NCBI GenBank assembly: GCA_964588535.1
Contig: CAZPQA010000034.1
Location: 1 to 29,944, forward strand
Length of the DNA: 29,944 nt
From: NaphS2 sp964588535
GTDB lineage: Bacteria > Desulfobacterota > DSM-4660 > Desulfatiglandales > Desulfatiglandaceae
Direction: 5' to 3'
The notes under the pieces were generated by a model. It was not told where the DNA came from, ran no database searches, and saw only the letters and a list, made by a program, of their open reading frames with translations. The position numbers and the translations under genes are program-made. Of this stretch, positions 13,282 through 21,719 are shown piece by piece; positions within the stretch are counted from its first letter, which is position 1, and the number at the start of each line of letters is the position of its first letter.

Positions 13282-14048
13282 GGATCGGTCTCGCTTTGCT
13301 GCTCTTGATTCAATCCCCCATGTTCTTTCACATACCGCTCGCCCAGGTACGCCTTGATGACCCGGGGGTCTTTTGAAACCGTTTCGGGATCTCCCTCAGC
13401 GATCTTTTCGCCGTAATCCAGAACAATCAGTTTGTGGCTCACTTTCATGACCAGTTCCATGACATGTTCGATCAAAATGACCGTAATGCCCATGTGGTCG
13501 TGCACATGCCGTATGCTGGCCATGATGCCGTCTATCTCATTGGGGTTCAACCCGGCAGCCACCTCGTCCAGCAACAGCATTTTGGGTTCGGAACCAATGG
13601 CCGTTGCCATGGTGACCCGTTTCTGAGCTGCCACGGGAAGCTCACTCACCAACGCGTGGGAGAGATCGTCAATACTCAAGTCTTCCAGAATTTCCATGGC
13701 CTTATTTCTGGCCCGGGTTCGGGAGTGGGTTTTCATGAAACACCCCACCATGACATTTTCCAGAACCGTTAAATCCCCGGCGGCCACATAAACCTGAAAG
13801 GTCCGCGCCAGCCCCCGGCGCGCCACTTCGTGGGCCTTGAGGGCCGTGATATCTTCCCCGTCAAAGATGATTCCGCCGGACGTGATGGTGTGAAGTCCCG
13901 ATATGCAGTTAAACAAGGTGGTTTTGCCGGCGCCATTGGGACCGATCAGACCGATGAGTTCGCCCCGCGCAACATTAAAGGAGATATTGTTGTTGGCCCG
14001 GAGACCCCCGAAATCTTTGACCAGGTTATGGACTTCCAGAAATGCCAT
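13278..14048 (-). CDS. livG: Liv-type ABC transporter ATPase LivG
   Basis: Second ATPase of the importer, 256 residues. Walker A is GPNGAGKTT and Walker B is MLLLDEVAAGLNPNE. In place of the usual LSGGQ-like signature it has LPVAAQKR, and DEV replaces DEP. Such variants are common in one branch of LivG proteins from deltaproteobacteria and need not mean loss of activity. The C-terminal part has VILIEHVMELVM, the H-loop, and AYLGERYV, typical of LivG. It follows livM by 3 nt. Confidence 0.93.
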   Translation of the reverse strand: MAFLEVHNLVKDFGGLRANNNISFNVARGELIGLIGPNGAGKTTLFNCISGLHTITSGGIIFDGEDITALKAHEVARRGLARTFQVYVAAGDLTVLENVMVGCFMKTHSRTRARNKAMEILEDLSIDDLSHALVSELPVAAQKRVTMATAIGSEPKMLLLDEVAAGLNPNEIDGIMASIRHVHDHMGITVILIEHVMELVMKVSHKLIVLDYGEKIAEGDPETVSKDPRVIKAYLGERYVKEHGGLNQEQQSETDP

Positions 14049-14051
14049 TGT

Positions 14052-15059
14052 TTACTTTCGTCTCTTTCGTCTGATTTTTTCCACAATACCCCATACGCCT
14101 CTCGGTTCAAAGGCGGAGATCAGCATGATAATGATGGCGTAAAGGATCAGATCGATTCCCACCAGCCCCGCCTGGGCGCCCAGCCATTCCTTGAGATAAC
14201 TCTTGAGGGGAATCAGGATGCCGGCCCCGATGATGGGTCCCCACAAAGATCCGGCACCCCCCAGCATGGCCATCAGGGCAATGAGGATGGATATGTCCAG
14301 GCTCATGGTGTCTTCGGGCTCGATATTTTTCACATAACAGGCATGAAACGACCCCACCATGCTGACAAATGCCGTGGCAATGGCATAGGTCTTGATTTTG
14401 GCCCAGTGAACATTAATTCCCAGAGACCGGGCCACGTCCTCATTGTCCTTGATGGAACGAAGCTGAAACCCCAGCCTGGATCTGCGAAACCAGTTGATGT
14501 AGAGGATGCCCAGGAAGAAAAACCCCAGGATCACGTAAAAATAGTAGATATCATCCCTGAAGAGGAGGCGCATAAAATCGGGCGTGGGAAATTCTATGGG
14601 CGAAATTTCAATCCCTCTGGAGGCCCCCACATAGTCCCAGACTTCAAAAAGGTCCTTCAACACCAGGGAGGTGGCGATGGTGGCAATGGCAAAATAGTGT
14701 CCCTTGAGACGGAACAACGGATAACCGATAATAAAGGACCATCCCACGGAAAGACACATGCCGATGGGCATGGAAAACCAGAACGGCACGTCCCACCGAA
14801 TGAGCATCACCGCCGTCGTGTAGGCACCGATTCCCACGTACTGGGCTTTTCCCAGATCCACCTGGCCGCCGTACCCGCCGATGGTGTTCCACCCCATGCC
14901 GTAGAGCGAAAACATGAGAAACTGGATCATGGTGCTCATGGCAAAAGAGGAATGGGGGAACAGGGGAAAAGTAACAATGGCAATGCCGATGGCACCGGCC
15001 ACAATCAGGTCAATGCGGGGGGAATCCGAAAAATCGAGGGCATTCTTTATTGCTTCCAT
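14052..15059 (-). CDS. livM: Liv-type permease LivM
   Basis: Membrane permease subunit, about 335 residues with roughly 9 predicted membrane helices. Family blocks are NTIGGYGGQVDLGKAQYVGIG near residue 50, and GAGSLWGPIIGAGIL near the end. The start ATG 15057-15059 lies 13 nt inside livH, so the two permease genes are translationally coupled; the longer open frame upstream runs into livH and is not used. It forms the channel together with LivH. Confidence 0.92.
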   Translation of the reverse strand: MEAIKNALDFSDSPRIDLIVAGAIGIAIVTFPLFPHSSFAMSTMIQFLMFSLYGMGWNTIGGYGGQVDLGKAQYVGIGAYTTAVMLIRWDVPFWFSMPIGMCLSVGWSFIIGYPLFRLKGHYFAIATIATSLVLKDLFEVWDYVGASRGIEISPIEFPTPDFMRLLFRDDIYYFYVILGFFFLGILYINWFRRSRLGFQLRSIKDNEDVARSLGINVHWAKIKTYAIATAFVSMVGSFHACYVKNIEPEDTMSLDISILIALMAMLGGAGSLWGPIIGAGILIPLKSYLKEWLGAQAGLVGIDLILYAIIIMLISAFEPRGVWGIVEKIRRKRRK

Positions 15060-15961
15060 CCAAAGAGCCCCCGCGGTCGAAACACGACGATGAGAAAGTA
15101 CGCCACATACACCCACATGTATTTAAAGGATGTCATGGGGACATCCATCATCCATTCGGCATCAAAGGTGTAGGAAAAGAAATCCCAGAACCCGGGGATT
15201 TCGGTAATGAGGCCCACCACCAGTCCCGCGAAAAAGGCGCCCGGAATACTCCCGAACCCCCCCAGGGCCACAATGGCAAAGGCGATCATGGTAAAGAGCA
15301 GGCCGATGAAGGGATTAACCGACCAGAAATTAACAAGCAGCGCACCCGCAATGGTGACCGTTGCACCGCCGATACCCCATGCCAGGGCGTTCATCCGCTC
15401 GGTAGGGATCCCCATGTAACGGGCCCCTTGCGCATCCAGGGCCGTGGCGGTCAGGGCCTTTCCCACGCGGGTTCGGTGCATGAGCAGCCATACGGCAAAA
15501 AAGGCGACCACGGATAATCCCGCGGCTGCCAGCTTTGTGGCCGGCACGATGATGCCCATGCCGATGTCAAAACTTTTGCCCACCAGGAGACCGGTGTGAA
15601 CGGCACGGTCCTCAGAACCGAAAATCAGCAAGGCCAGATTCCGCAAAAACAGCATAAGCCCGAAAGTCCCCAGCAACTGGGCCACCATGGGGCCTCTTAT
15701 AATGAATTTGATGAACCCAAAATAGCAGATGATGCCCAGCAGAAATCCCACAAACGCCGCCGCCGGCAGGGTGAGGAGCGGGTCTATGCCCAACCCCTGG
15801 GCCGTCAGAAGGCCCGTGTACATACCGATCATCAAGAATTCGCCATGGGCGAAATTGACGATATCCATCACCCCGAAAATGATGGTCAACCCCAGGGCCA
15901 CCAGGGCCAGGATCATGCCGATGAGTAAACCGGCAAACAGGGAACCAACGAGGATATCCAT
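15047..15961 (-). CDS. livH: Liv-type permease LivH
   Basis: Permease subunit of 304 residues with about 8 membrane helices. LGLTIIFGVMDIVNFAHGEF near residue 23 is the LivH signature, and GALLVNFWSVNPFIGLLF and VALGGFGSIPGAFFAGL are also typical. The C-terminus, RPRGLFGWKQ, is standard. The ribosome site before ATG 15959-15961 is weak. It lies 91 nt downstream of livK, with a stem-loop between them. Confidence 0.93.
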   Translation of the reverse strand: MDILVGSLFAGLLIGMILALVALGLTIIFGVMDIVNFAHGEFLMIGMYTGLLTAQGLGIDPLLTLPAAAFVGFLLGIICYFGFIKFIIRGPMVAQLLGTFGLMLFLRNLALLIFGSEDRAVHTGLLVGKSFDIGMGIIVPATKLAAAGLSVVAFFAVWLLMHRTRVGKALTATALDAQGARYMGIPTERMNALAWGIGGATVTIAGALLVNFWSVNPFIGLLFTMIAFAIVALGGFGSIPGAFFAGLVVGLITEIPGFWDFFSYTFDAEWMMDVPMTSFKYMWVYVAYFLIVVFRPRGLFGWKQ

Positions 15962-15992
15962 AAAAAGCGCCGTCCAGATTCTGATAACAAAG

Positions 15993-16035
15993 CGCCCACT
16001 TCACCGACCGGGAACCCGGACCGGTAGAGTGGGCG
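15993..16035 (-). other. Intercistronic stem-loop between livK and livH
   Basis: CGCCCACT (15993-16000) pairs with AGTGGGCG (16028-16035), with a second inner stem CCGGG/CCCGG. There is no T-run. Such hairpins behind a binding-protein gene often stabilise its message or reduce read-through, giving more binding protein than permease. Confidence 0.55.
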
Positions 16036-16052
16036 GAACAGTGGTTCAACCC

Positions 16053-17363
16053 TTAAAATCCGGCAAAGGGGAAGATCATGTCCGCTGAAGAAACGTCAAA
16101 CGGATAAACGATTTCCAGCTCAATTTTCCCCTCTTTGTTCTTCTGATACTGGCCGATGAGGCCGCTCCCCAGAACGTTCTGGCCCATTTCATTCCCCGTT
16201 GTGGCGAACTTGATGCCCTGCCAGGGAACCACCAGCTCCTTACCGGGGATATAAATGGCATTGGCCGCCATCTGAATATCAGCCGGCTTTTTGGAACCCG
16301 CCTTCTCAAGCACGGCCACCCAGGTCTGAAGTCCTGTAAAGGCACGGGCTGAAGCACCACCCAGATCGTTGCCGGTCTTCTTTTTGTACATATCGTTCAC
16401 CTGGCCGGCCAGTTTCTTGATCTCCACCACCTTGGGCAGGAATACGGTTCGCGTGAGTATCCCCGAGATGCTGTCCCCCAGTGTCTGGCGAAACTCCGGC
16501 TTTTCAAAACCCGCATCCTGTCCCCAGATGATTTTGGGTTTCGCCTTTTGGGCCTTCAGGGTCTTGACCATTAAAATAGCATCAGACGTGTAGGAAGCAA
16601 ACAGCATCACATCCGCACGGGAGGCTTTCAAAGACCGCACCTCGCTTGAAAGATCCGCGGATTTTGCGGCATACAGGAATGATTTTCTTAACTTAAATTT
16701 ATATTCCTTGCTAAATTCTTTGATCAGTTCAGATACATGGCTTCCCCATTCGGTTTTTTCGCAGGCGGATGCGATATTGATGATGTCCTTTTTGGGAACG
16801 GCCTTGACCCCTTTCACCTTCCCTTCCGTGAGGCCCACCAACAGCTCAAACAGATCCTTGGTAAACCATTTGTCGTGCGGCGTGGTGCGCCAGAACCATT
16901 TAAAGCCTCTCTCGGTAAGGGCCGGGGATGTGGAAGAACCATTGATCATGGGAATACCGTACTGTTCACATACGGCGCTGACCGTCTTGGTGACCGAACT
17001 GAAATAACACCCTAAAATACCATCCACTTTATCGTCTAAAATCAGCTTCTTGGCCTGGTCCGCACCCAGGGTGGGATTTCCTTCATGATCTTTGAAAATG
17101 AGCTTGATTTTGGCACCGCCGAGGCTCTTGATGCCACTGTTCTGCGCCATGGTCATGGGCAGATCCATCTTGCTGTTGGCAATCTGGGCCGCCAGTTCGG
17201 CCCCGGCTCGGAGCTCACGACCGGCGGCCGCGGCACCACCGGTCAGCGGGTATATGACGCCGATCTTGATCTCTTCAGCGGCCATGGCGCCTGCGGGCAC
17301 CAGAAAAGCCACCATCAACATTACGGAAAGGACGGAAAAACAGGATTTGACCAATGCTTTCAT
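16053..17363 (-). CDS. livK: Periplasmic substrate-binding protein of the Liv system
   Basis: A type I periplasmic binding protein (Peripla_BP_6 fold), about 436 residues, longer than E. coli LivK. A signal peptide runs to AMAAEE (about residue 29), followed by IKIGVIYPLTGGAAAAGREL, the usual first strand and ligand loop. Later segments are LILDDKVDGILGCYFSSVT and PMINGSSTSPALTERG. The start ATG 17361-17363 has AGGAGG 8 nt upstream. The length and the neighbouring DUF1445 gene suggest a substrate other than a simple branched-chain amino acid, but the ligand cannot be read from the sequence. Confidence 0.9.
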   Translation of the reverse strand: MKALVKSCFSVLSVMLMVAFLVPAGAMAAEEIKIGVIYPLTGGAAAAGRELRAGAELAAQIANSKMDLPMTMAQNSGIKSLGGAKIKLIFKDHEGNPTLGADQAKKLILDDKVDGILGCYFSSVTKTVSAVCEQYGIPMINGSSTSPALTERGFKWFWRTTPHDKWFTKDLFELLVGLTEGKVKGVKAVPKKDIINIASACEKTEWGSHVSELIKEFSKEYKFKLRKSFLYAAKSADLSSEVRSLKASRADVMLFASYTSDAILMVKTLKAQKAKPKIIWGQDAGFEKPEFRQTLGDSISGILTRTVFLPKVVEIKKLAGQVNDMYKKKTGNDLGGASARAFTGLQTWVAVLEKAGSKKPADIQMAANAIYIPGKELVVPWQGIKFATTGNEMGQNVLGSGLIGQYQKNKEGKIELEIVYPFDVSSADMIFPFAGF

Positions 17364-17446
17364 GTGTTGATACCTCCTCAATTATTGGGTTTACAGTTTC
17401 ACATCGAGAGTTTATCTCTCAAATTTTACACGCCATTTAACTTCTA

Positions 17447-17480
17447 TATTCGACATTCCTTGTTCGAAATTGGATATTCG
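17447..17480. repeat. TATTCGA-type short repeats
   Basis: In the gap between the DUF1445 gene and livK, TATTCGACATTCC is followed by TTCGAAATTGG and TATTCG, partly inverted. It resembles simple repeats common between genes in Desulfobacterales, as far as I recall. The gap holds no gene. Confidence 0.35.
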
Positions 17481-17485
17481 CCTTT

Positions 17486-18274
17486 TTAAAGCAGTGTCAG
17501 GGTTTCATCCCTGAGGTCCGAAACAAACATATGCCCCGGTGCATGGGTGATGACCCGGGGCAGATCCGCCGAGATGGCAGCCAGGGTGGTGGTCACCCCG
17601 CATGCCCAGAATACGGGAATCTCACCGGGAAGAATCGTCACAGGATCTCCAAAATCGGGCTCATGGAGATTGTGAATGCCGATTTCTTCCGGGAAACCCA
17701 TATGGACGGGAGCCCCGTGGGTCTGATTGAACCGCGTGGTGACCTGTATGGCGCGAATGGCCCGTTCCCGTGTCATGGGCCGCATGCTCACCACCAGCGG
17801 TGAGGAGAAGGGACCTGCCGGAATGCAGTTGCGATTGGTAATATACATGGAAACATTGCAGTCTTCCTCAAGATTCCTCACAGGAACCCCGGCACTCAGG
17901 AGTGCACTCTCAAAAGAGAAGCTGCAACCGAAAAGAAAGCTGACCAGATCCTCTTGAACAAAATCGGTGACCGTAACGGCTTCTTCCTTAAATTCACCTT
18001 TTTCGTAAATCCTGTACCGGGGAAGATCGGTTCGAAGATCGGCACCCGGGGCGATTTTCGGTTCCCAGGCCCCCGCTTCCAGAACATCCAGAACAGGACA
18101 GGGCTTTGGATTTCGGACACAGAACAGCAGAAAAGAAAAGGCCTCCCGCTTTGGCAGCATAACCAGGTTGCCCTGCACGTAGCCGGGGGCAAGCCCGGAT
18201 GTGGGGGTCTGCCATTGACCCTCTCGGATTAATTTTCTTAACTCCTGCGGTAAAAGAGTCTCTTTCATCACCAT
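17486..18274 (-). CDS. DUF1445 putative hydro-lyase (YcsI family)
   Basis: A 262-residue member of the DUF1445 family, related to Bacillus YcsI and to the N-terminal part of mitochondrial D-glutamate cyclase. Typical blocks are GYVQGNLVMLP near residue 30, CPVLDVLEAG, FLFGCSFSFESAL, NRNCIPAGPF, MRPM and the end HAPGHMFVSDLRD. The family is annotated as hydro-lyase or D-glutamate cyclase-like; the exact reaction here is not shown. In Bacillus ycsI lies with the 5-oxoprolinase genes, which supports a link to pxpABC at 4271-6697. It is the first gene of the operon leading into livKHMGF. ATG 18272-18274 and ATG 18266-18268 are both possible starts behind a G-rich run. Confidence 0.88.
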   Translation of the reverse strand: MVMKETLLPQELRKLIREGQWQTPTSGLAPGYVQGNLVMLPKREAFSFLLFCVRNPKPCPVLDVLEAGAWEPKIAPGADLRTDLPRYRIYEKGEFKEEAVTVTDFVQEDLVSFLFGCSFSFESALLSAGVPVRNLEEDCNVSMYITNRNCIPAGPFSSPLVVSMRPMTRERAIRAIQVTTRFNQTHGAPVHMGFPEEIGIHNLHEPDFGDPVTILPGEIPVFWACGVTTTLAAISADLPRVITHAPGHMFVSDLRDETLTLL

Positions 18275-18397
18275 TCGCCCCCCTTCCCTGATTCTCCTAC
18301 CACATTTCCTGATTCAACTTAAGCTATTTTTCCAATTCTTCCTTAACAGCAAGACCCACCTTTGCCAGGGATAGGGTTTTCAGGACTGCATCATGCA

Positions 18398-19663
18398 CTA
18401 AAAGTTCACTACCACCTGGAGCCAGAATTTCCTGGTATTGGTATCGAAATCCTTTGCCAGATAGTTCTCGTAAGCGACCAACAGGGTGTAATGATCGGCA
18501 AACTTTTTGGATACCAGGGTATCGATCTCATGTCCATAGTCCGCCCCACCTGCGGCCGCATTAAACTGATGGAAACAGACCCTCATTTTTACGCCAAAAA
18601 GCATGGCACTGAAATCAGCATACAGATCCATCACACCATCCTTCGGCGTGATTGCAAACTGATCCGCCCAGCCCTCAAAGGGATGTTTGGTGCCCAAAGG
18701 GGTCTGGAAACTGACCCCATGATCAGACCCCAGATACTCCCACCCGACCTTTCCGGTGACTTGGGAAAACACCGCCCCTGCCTCGGGGACTCTGAAGCCG
18801 GCGATAAGATGAAGATAATCCGCATTATAGTCTTTTGGATTATTCTCAAAATCCGCCTGAAAAGCATACTCCGCTGTGTATATTGCGTCAAGGTTATTGG
18901 CCACGGGAGTTGCGCCGTTAAACCGGATACCATATGTTTGCGTGGAAAATGCAAAAGGAAAGGGGCCGCTGTTGTATGCATCAGCGTAATCGAGCAAGTA
19001 GCCGTAAGTTGTTAGTTTTCCAACATTGGGGAAGGTGTAGCCGAGATTCAGAATGGGAGAAGTCATGTTCACATTCTCACTATTGGTATTTCTGACGTTC
19101 CAGATGAATGCGAAATTTAGATCCGCATTCCCGATCGACCGATTAACCAGGTCTGCTGCATCAAAGGTCTGTTCCAGTTGGCGCCAGGGCGCGTTCGAGA
19201 TGAAGCGTTGATTATTGTAAATAATTGTTTGTCGACCTGCCTTAACAATGGTATCCGGTATTCCCGAAAATGCAAGCCATCCCTGATTGAGTTCGGCTGC
19301 GGTTGGATCACCAATAACAGCAAACTGGGTTTTGCCGTTGCGGTTGCTGTTGTAGTCGTCAAAAAAGACCGGGGTGTTGCCCTCGAATTCAGCAAAGGCC
19401 TGAAAACCAAACCGCTCCGGCGTCAGATAGCCCAGGCGTAGACGTATGGGATCCCCGTTTGCAGACTCTTTACCTTCCTGATAGACATGTTCGAAACGCC
19501 AACGGATATTGAAATTGATTTTGCCCCAGTCCCCATGCAGCGTATCTTCTATCTTTTTGTTAAACAGGGAGGAAGCCGCGTGTACCGGAGTTCCTGTCAT
19601 GAAAGTCAGAAGAAATATCCCTATGAATATTACAAGGGTGACTATTTTTCCGCCTTTGATCAT
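18398..19663 (-). CDS. Outer-membrane beta-barrel protein, alginate-export/porin-like
   Basis: An exported protein of 421 residues. The signal peptide (VTLVIFIGIFLLTFMTGTPV) is cut near VHA-AS. The rest alternates hydrophobic and polar residues and ends in VVVNF, the terminal aromatic needed for outer-membrane insertion. LGYLTPERFGFQAFAEFEGN, then the VKAGRQTIIYNNQRFISNAP segment, are typical of the alginate-export-like porin family. Its substrate is unknown; in related bacteria such barrels are often general uptake channels. It lies upstream of the DUF1445-liv operon on the same strand, separated by about 120 nt, and could supply the outer-membrane step for that transporter. Confidence 0.85.
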   Translation of the reverse strand: MIKGGKIVTLVIFIGIFLLTFMTGTPVHAASSLFNKKIEDTLHGDWGKINFNIRWRFEHVYQEGKESANGDPIRLRLGYLTPERFGFQAFAEFEGNTPVFFDDYNSNRNGKTQFAVIGDPTAAELNQGWLAFSGIPDTIVKAGRQTIIYNNQRFISNAPWRQLEQTFDAADLVNRSIGNADLNFAFIWNVRNTNSENVNMTSPILNLGYTFPNVGKLTTYGYLLDYADAYNSGPFPFAFSTQTYGIRFNGATPVANNLDAIYTAEYAFQADFENNPKDYNADYLHLIAGFRVPEAGAVFSQVTGKVGWEYLGSDHGVSFQTPLGTKHPFEGWADQFAITPKDGVMDLYADFSAMLFGVKMRVCFHQFNAAAGGADYGHEIDTLVSKKFADHYTLLVAYENYLAKDFDTNTRKFWLQVVVNF

Positions 19664-19979
19664 CGTTTCGGTTGATCCGGAAAGTTGTGGCGCTTAAAAA
19701 TTCTGTTGAAAAATAGAGCTAGCTTAAATTACTATAAACCCGAAATGAATCCTAATCATTCATACTATTTAAGATTAAAATAATTGCCAAGTCGATCGTT
19801 ATTCTGGATTTTTGCGCGGTTGATACTCAAGGCCCTTGTACGTAAAACAATATATGGGACAGATTTATATGGTTGTTCTGGTTGCCAGGCTGGTAGGCCT
19901 TCACATATCCCAATCACGAAATACAACTGAATAATTTACAAGCAACATCCCTGAGAAGAATAAGGGGTGCCTATAACTT
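19664..19979. other. Gene-free intergenic region
   Basis: About 315 bases, AT-rich near the porin start. I see no open frame with a ribosome site and no clear hairpin terminator. Short stretches near 19850-19900 could be decayed repeats. Confidence 0.4.
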
Positions 19980-20105
19980 CTACAACCACTTCTTTCTCCT
20001 GAAGTAGATCAGCATGCCAACGACCGTCGCCACTATAAGAGCCCACGTGAAGTAATAACCCCAACGCCAGTCGAGTTCCGGCATCAATCGGAAATTCAGC
20101 CTCTG
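19980..20105 (-). pseudogene. CorA-type magnesium transporter C-terminal remnant
   Basis: Read in another frame than the overlapping MaoC gene end, the minus strand gives LNFRLMPELDWRWGYYF, a hydrophobic helix TWALIVATVVGMLIYF and RRKKWL with a TAG stop at 19980-19982. This is the last transmembrane helix and tail of CorA proteins (the MNF-MPEL region). The rest of the gene is gone, and a stop precedes the fragment. The junction lies exactly at the end of the MaoC gene, whose stop codon comes from the CorA sequence. Confidence 0.7.
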
Positions 20106-20575
20106 TCACGATACCTGATCAAATTCAAGGCCATCATTGTGGCCACAACTTCATTTTTTTGATTCAGCATCTCGCAAAAGGAGAATAACACGCCCCGATC
20201 CGGCTTGCTGCTTGAAGGTTTCACTTTGTGCACAGTGATGCGCAAAGAAAGTTTATCACCGGGGCGCACCGGTTTAAGCCAGCGCAGCTCATCCACCCCC
20301 GGACTTCCCAGGCTCGCTTCGCCTGCCAGGTAGTTTTCAACAAACAGCCGCATGAACAGACTGCAAGTGTGCCAACCGCTGGCGATGAGGCCTCCATAAG
20401 CCGTTTCCTTTGCGCCATTGGGATCCGTATGAAAAAGCTGTGGATCAAATTGTTTGCCAAACTGGACGATCTCATCTTCTGTAATGGTAACAGGCCCGAA
20501 CTCATGAATATCTCCCGTCACATAGTCTTCCAGATATCGGTCCTGCGGTGTGGTTCTGAAATTGCTTTTATTCAT
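20096..20575 (-). CDS. MaoC-family dehydratase
   Basis: A 159-residue hot-dog fold protein of the MaoC family, which hydrates or dehydrates enoyl-CoA-type substrates. The catalytic region is FGKQFDPQLFHTDPNGAKET, with D50-like and H55-like residues in the DPQLFHTDP motif, followed by GGLIASGWHTCSLFMRL. Length is normal for the family. AAGGAAG lies 8 nt before the ATG. The stop codon and probably the last residues derive from a CorA-like remnant, so the original C-terminus may have been slightly different. It is a single-gene unit. Confidence 0.88.
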   Translation of the reverse strand: MNKSNFRTTPQDRYLEDYVTGDIHEFGPVTITEDEIVQFGKQFDPQLFHTDPNGAKETAYGGLIASGWHTCSLFMRLFVENYLAGEASLGSPGVDELRWLKPVRPGDKLSLRITVHKVKPSSSKPDRGVLFSFCEMLNQKNEVVATMMALNLIRYRDRG

Positions 20576-20663
20576 TTATATTACTTCCTTTGTGGATGTG
20601 GGAACGCGGGCCAATTTAAACCGGTTTTCAAGCACTTGTAAACCAAAAAATCGAAAATCGAAA

Positions 20664-20688
20664 AATTCCGGGGACACAATTAATTATT
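20664..20688. repeat. Copy of the dispersed GGGGACA repeat
   Basis: AATTCCGGGGACACAATTAA lies between the MaoC and ArsR-type genes. It matches the copies at 9664, 10622 and 11581 and is the clearest stand-alone copy. No transposase is next to it. Confidence 0.5.
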
Positions 20689-20733
20689 CATTCCTCCTTT
20701 ACAAATAAAATTTACGACTGCCAACTTTATATC

Positions 20734-20762
20734 TTGACATCGTTGTATTATAATATTAGACT
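20734..20762 (+). promoter_or_regulatory. Candidate promoter of the ArsR-type gene
   Basis: TTGACA (20734-20739), a 17-nt spacer and TAGACT (20757-20762). The AT-rich spacer contains the small palindrome ATTATAAT (20748-20755), which could be the operator of the ArsR-type product. The leader is about 23 nt. Confidence 0.5.
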
Positions 20763-20791
20763 ATTGTTTAATTCAAATAAAAGGAAACCAT

Positions 20792-21073
20792 ATGGATTTT
20801 GAAATGCTGGAAAAGGCAGCGGATATGCTTAAAACCATGGGACACCCGCTCCGTTTGAAAATAGTCATGTTTCTTCAAGGAGGGGAACAAACCGTAGGTT
20901 CCATTTCCGATGATATTGGCGCATCCCAGTCAGCCACATCGCAGCACCTGAATATGATGAAAATGAAAGGGATTCTGAAATCACGCCGGGATGCCACTTC
21001 GGTATTATATTCCGTGGCCCGCCCGGAGGTGTTCAAAATTATTCACTGCATAGGAGAGCAGGAGGAAAAATAG
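20792..21073 (+). CDS. ArsR-family transcriptional regulator
   Basis: A 93-residue winged-helix repressor of the ArsR/SmtB type. LKTMGHPLRLKIVMFLQ is the usual first helix pair, and SISDDIGASQSATSQHLNMM is the recognition helix. No cysteine pair of the ELCVC metal-binding type is present; the only cysteine is near the C-terminus (HCIGEQ), so the signal may not be a metal. ArsR proteins of this kind can respond to persulfide or sulfide, which would agree with the DsrE-like gene downstream. AAGGAAA precedes the ATG by 4-5 nt. Confidence 0.9.
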   Translation: MDFEMLEKAADMLKTMGHPLRLKIVMFLQGGEQTVGSISDDIGASQSATSQHLNMMKMKGILKSRRDATSVLYSVARPEVFKIIHCIGEQEEK

Positions 21074-21074
21074 C

Positions 21075-21112
21075 GTGTAGCAGGGGCACGATGCATCGTG
21101 CCCCTGCTACAC
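21075..21112. repeat. Perfect 38-bp palindrome between arsR-type and dsrE-like genes
   Basis: Nineteen bases, GTGTAGCAGGGGCACGATG, are followed directly by their exact complement. The hairpin has no T-run and begins 1 nt after the ArsR-type stop. It resembles widespread GGGGCACG-type repeats. As RNA it would form a very stable stem between the two genes and may lower read-through. Confidence 0.85.
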
Positions 21113-21155
21113 TCGAAATGGCAAAAGACGTTTTAAAAATCACAGGAGGGACATC

Positions 21156-21719
21156 ATGGATAAGGAATTGACAGCTCTTATTGAAAAAACCGTAAAGGAA
21201 CAGATAGACACTCTGGTTGACAGGAAAGTAAAGGAAGCCATCGAAGCACAGGGTGAACAGAATCGGGCGGCTTTCGTCGCATCCAAGGGGACTATGGATA
21301 TGGCCTATGTCCCGTTACTTCTGGCTGCCAGTTGCGCGGCCATGGATATTGAGGCATCCATATTCTTCACCTTTTACGGGCTCGACATCATCAACAAGAA
21401 GAAGAACAAAAACCTCAAGGTTCCGCCCCTGGCCAATCCGGCCATGCCCATGCCGGTGCCCAATATTATCGGTGTCCTGCCGGGAATGACTGCCATGGCC
21501 ACCATGATGATGAAAAAATGGATGAAAGACCAGAATGTGTTAACCATCTCTCAATTTCTCGATACATGCGTTGAATCAGGCGTCAAACTGATCGGATGCC
21601 AGATGACCATGGATGTCATGGGCGTCAAGAGAGAGGACCTCATGGACGAAGTAGAAGTGGGAGGCGCGGCGACCTTTCTGGAAATTGCTTCCCGGTCCAA
21701 TATTACCCTGTTTGTCTGA
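21156..21719 (+). CDS. DsrE/DsrF-like (DsrE2) family protein
   Basis: A 187-residue protein of the DsrE2 family linked to sulfur relay. After a charged helix at residues 1-40, the domain begins with MDMAYVPLLLAASCAAMDIEA, then FFTFYGLDI, a hydrophobic middle (NIIGVLPGMTAMATMMMKKW) and KLIGCQMTMDVMGVKRED, where the cysteine of GCQ is the conserved sulfur-carrier position. AGGAGG lies 6 nt before the ATG. It probably binds or passes sulfane sulfur at the membrane or in the cytosol. The ArsR-type gene before it is a likely regulator. Its 3' end overlaps the convergent EamA gene by 17 bp. Confidence 0.86.
   Translation: MDKELTALIEKTVKEQIDTLVDRKVKEAIEAQGEQNRAAFVASKGTMDMAYVPLLLAASCAAMDIEASIFFTFYGLDIINKKKNKNLKVPPLANPAMPMPVPNIIGVLPGMTAMATMMMKKWMKDQNVLTISQFLDTCVESGVKLIGCQMTMDVMGVKREDLMDEVEVGGAATFLEIASRSNITLFV

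Noticed and set aside
13830..15173. Plus-strand open frame of 447 codons across livG, livM and part of livH.
   Set aside because: The translation is rich in G, H, D and P, as expected for the antisense of membrane-protein genes, and matches no family. livG, livM and livH on the minus strand are certain.
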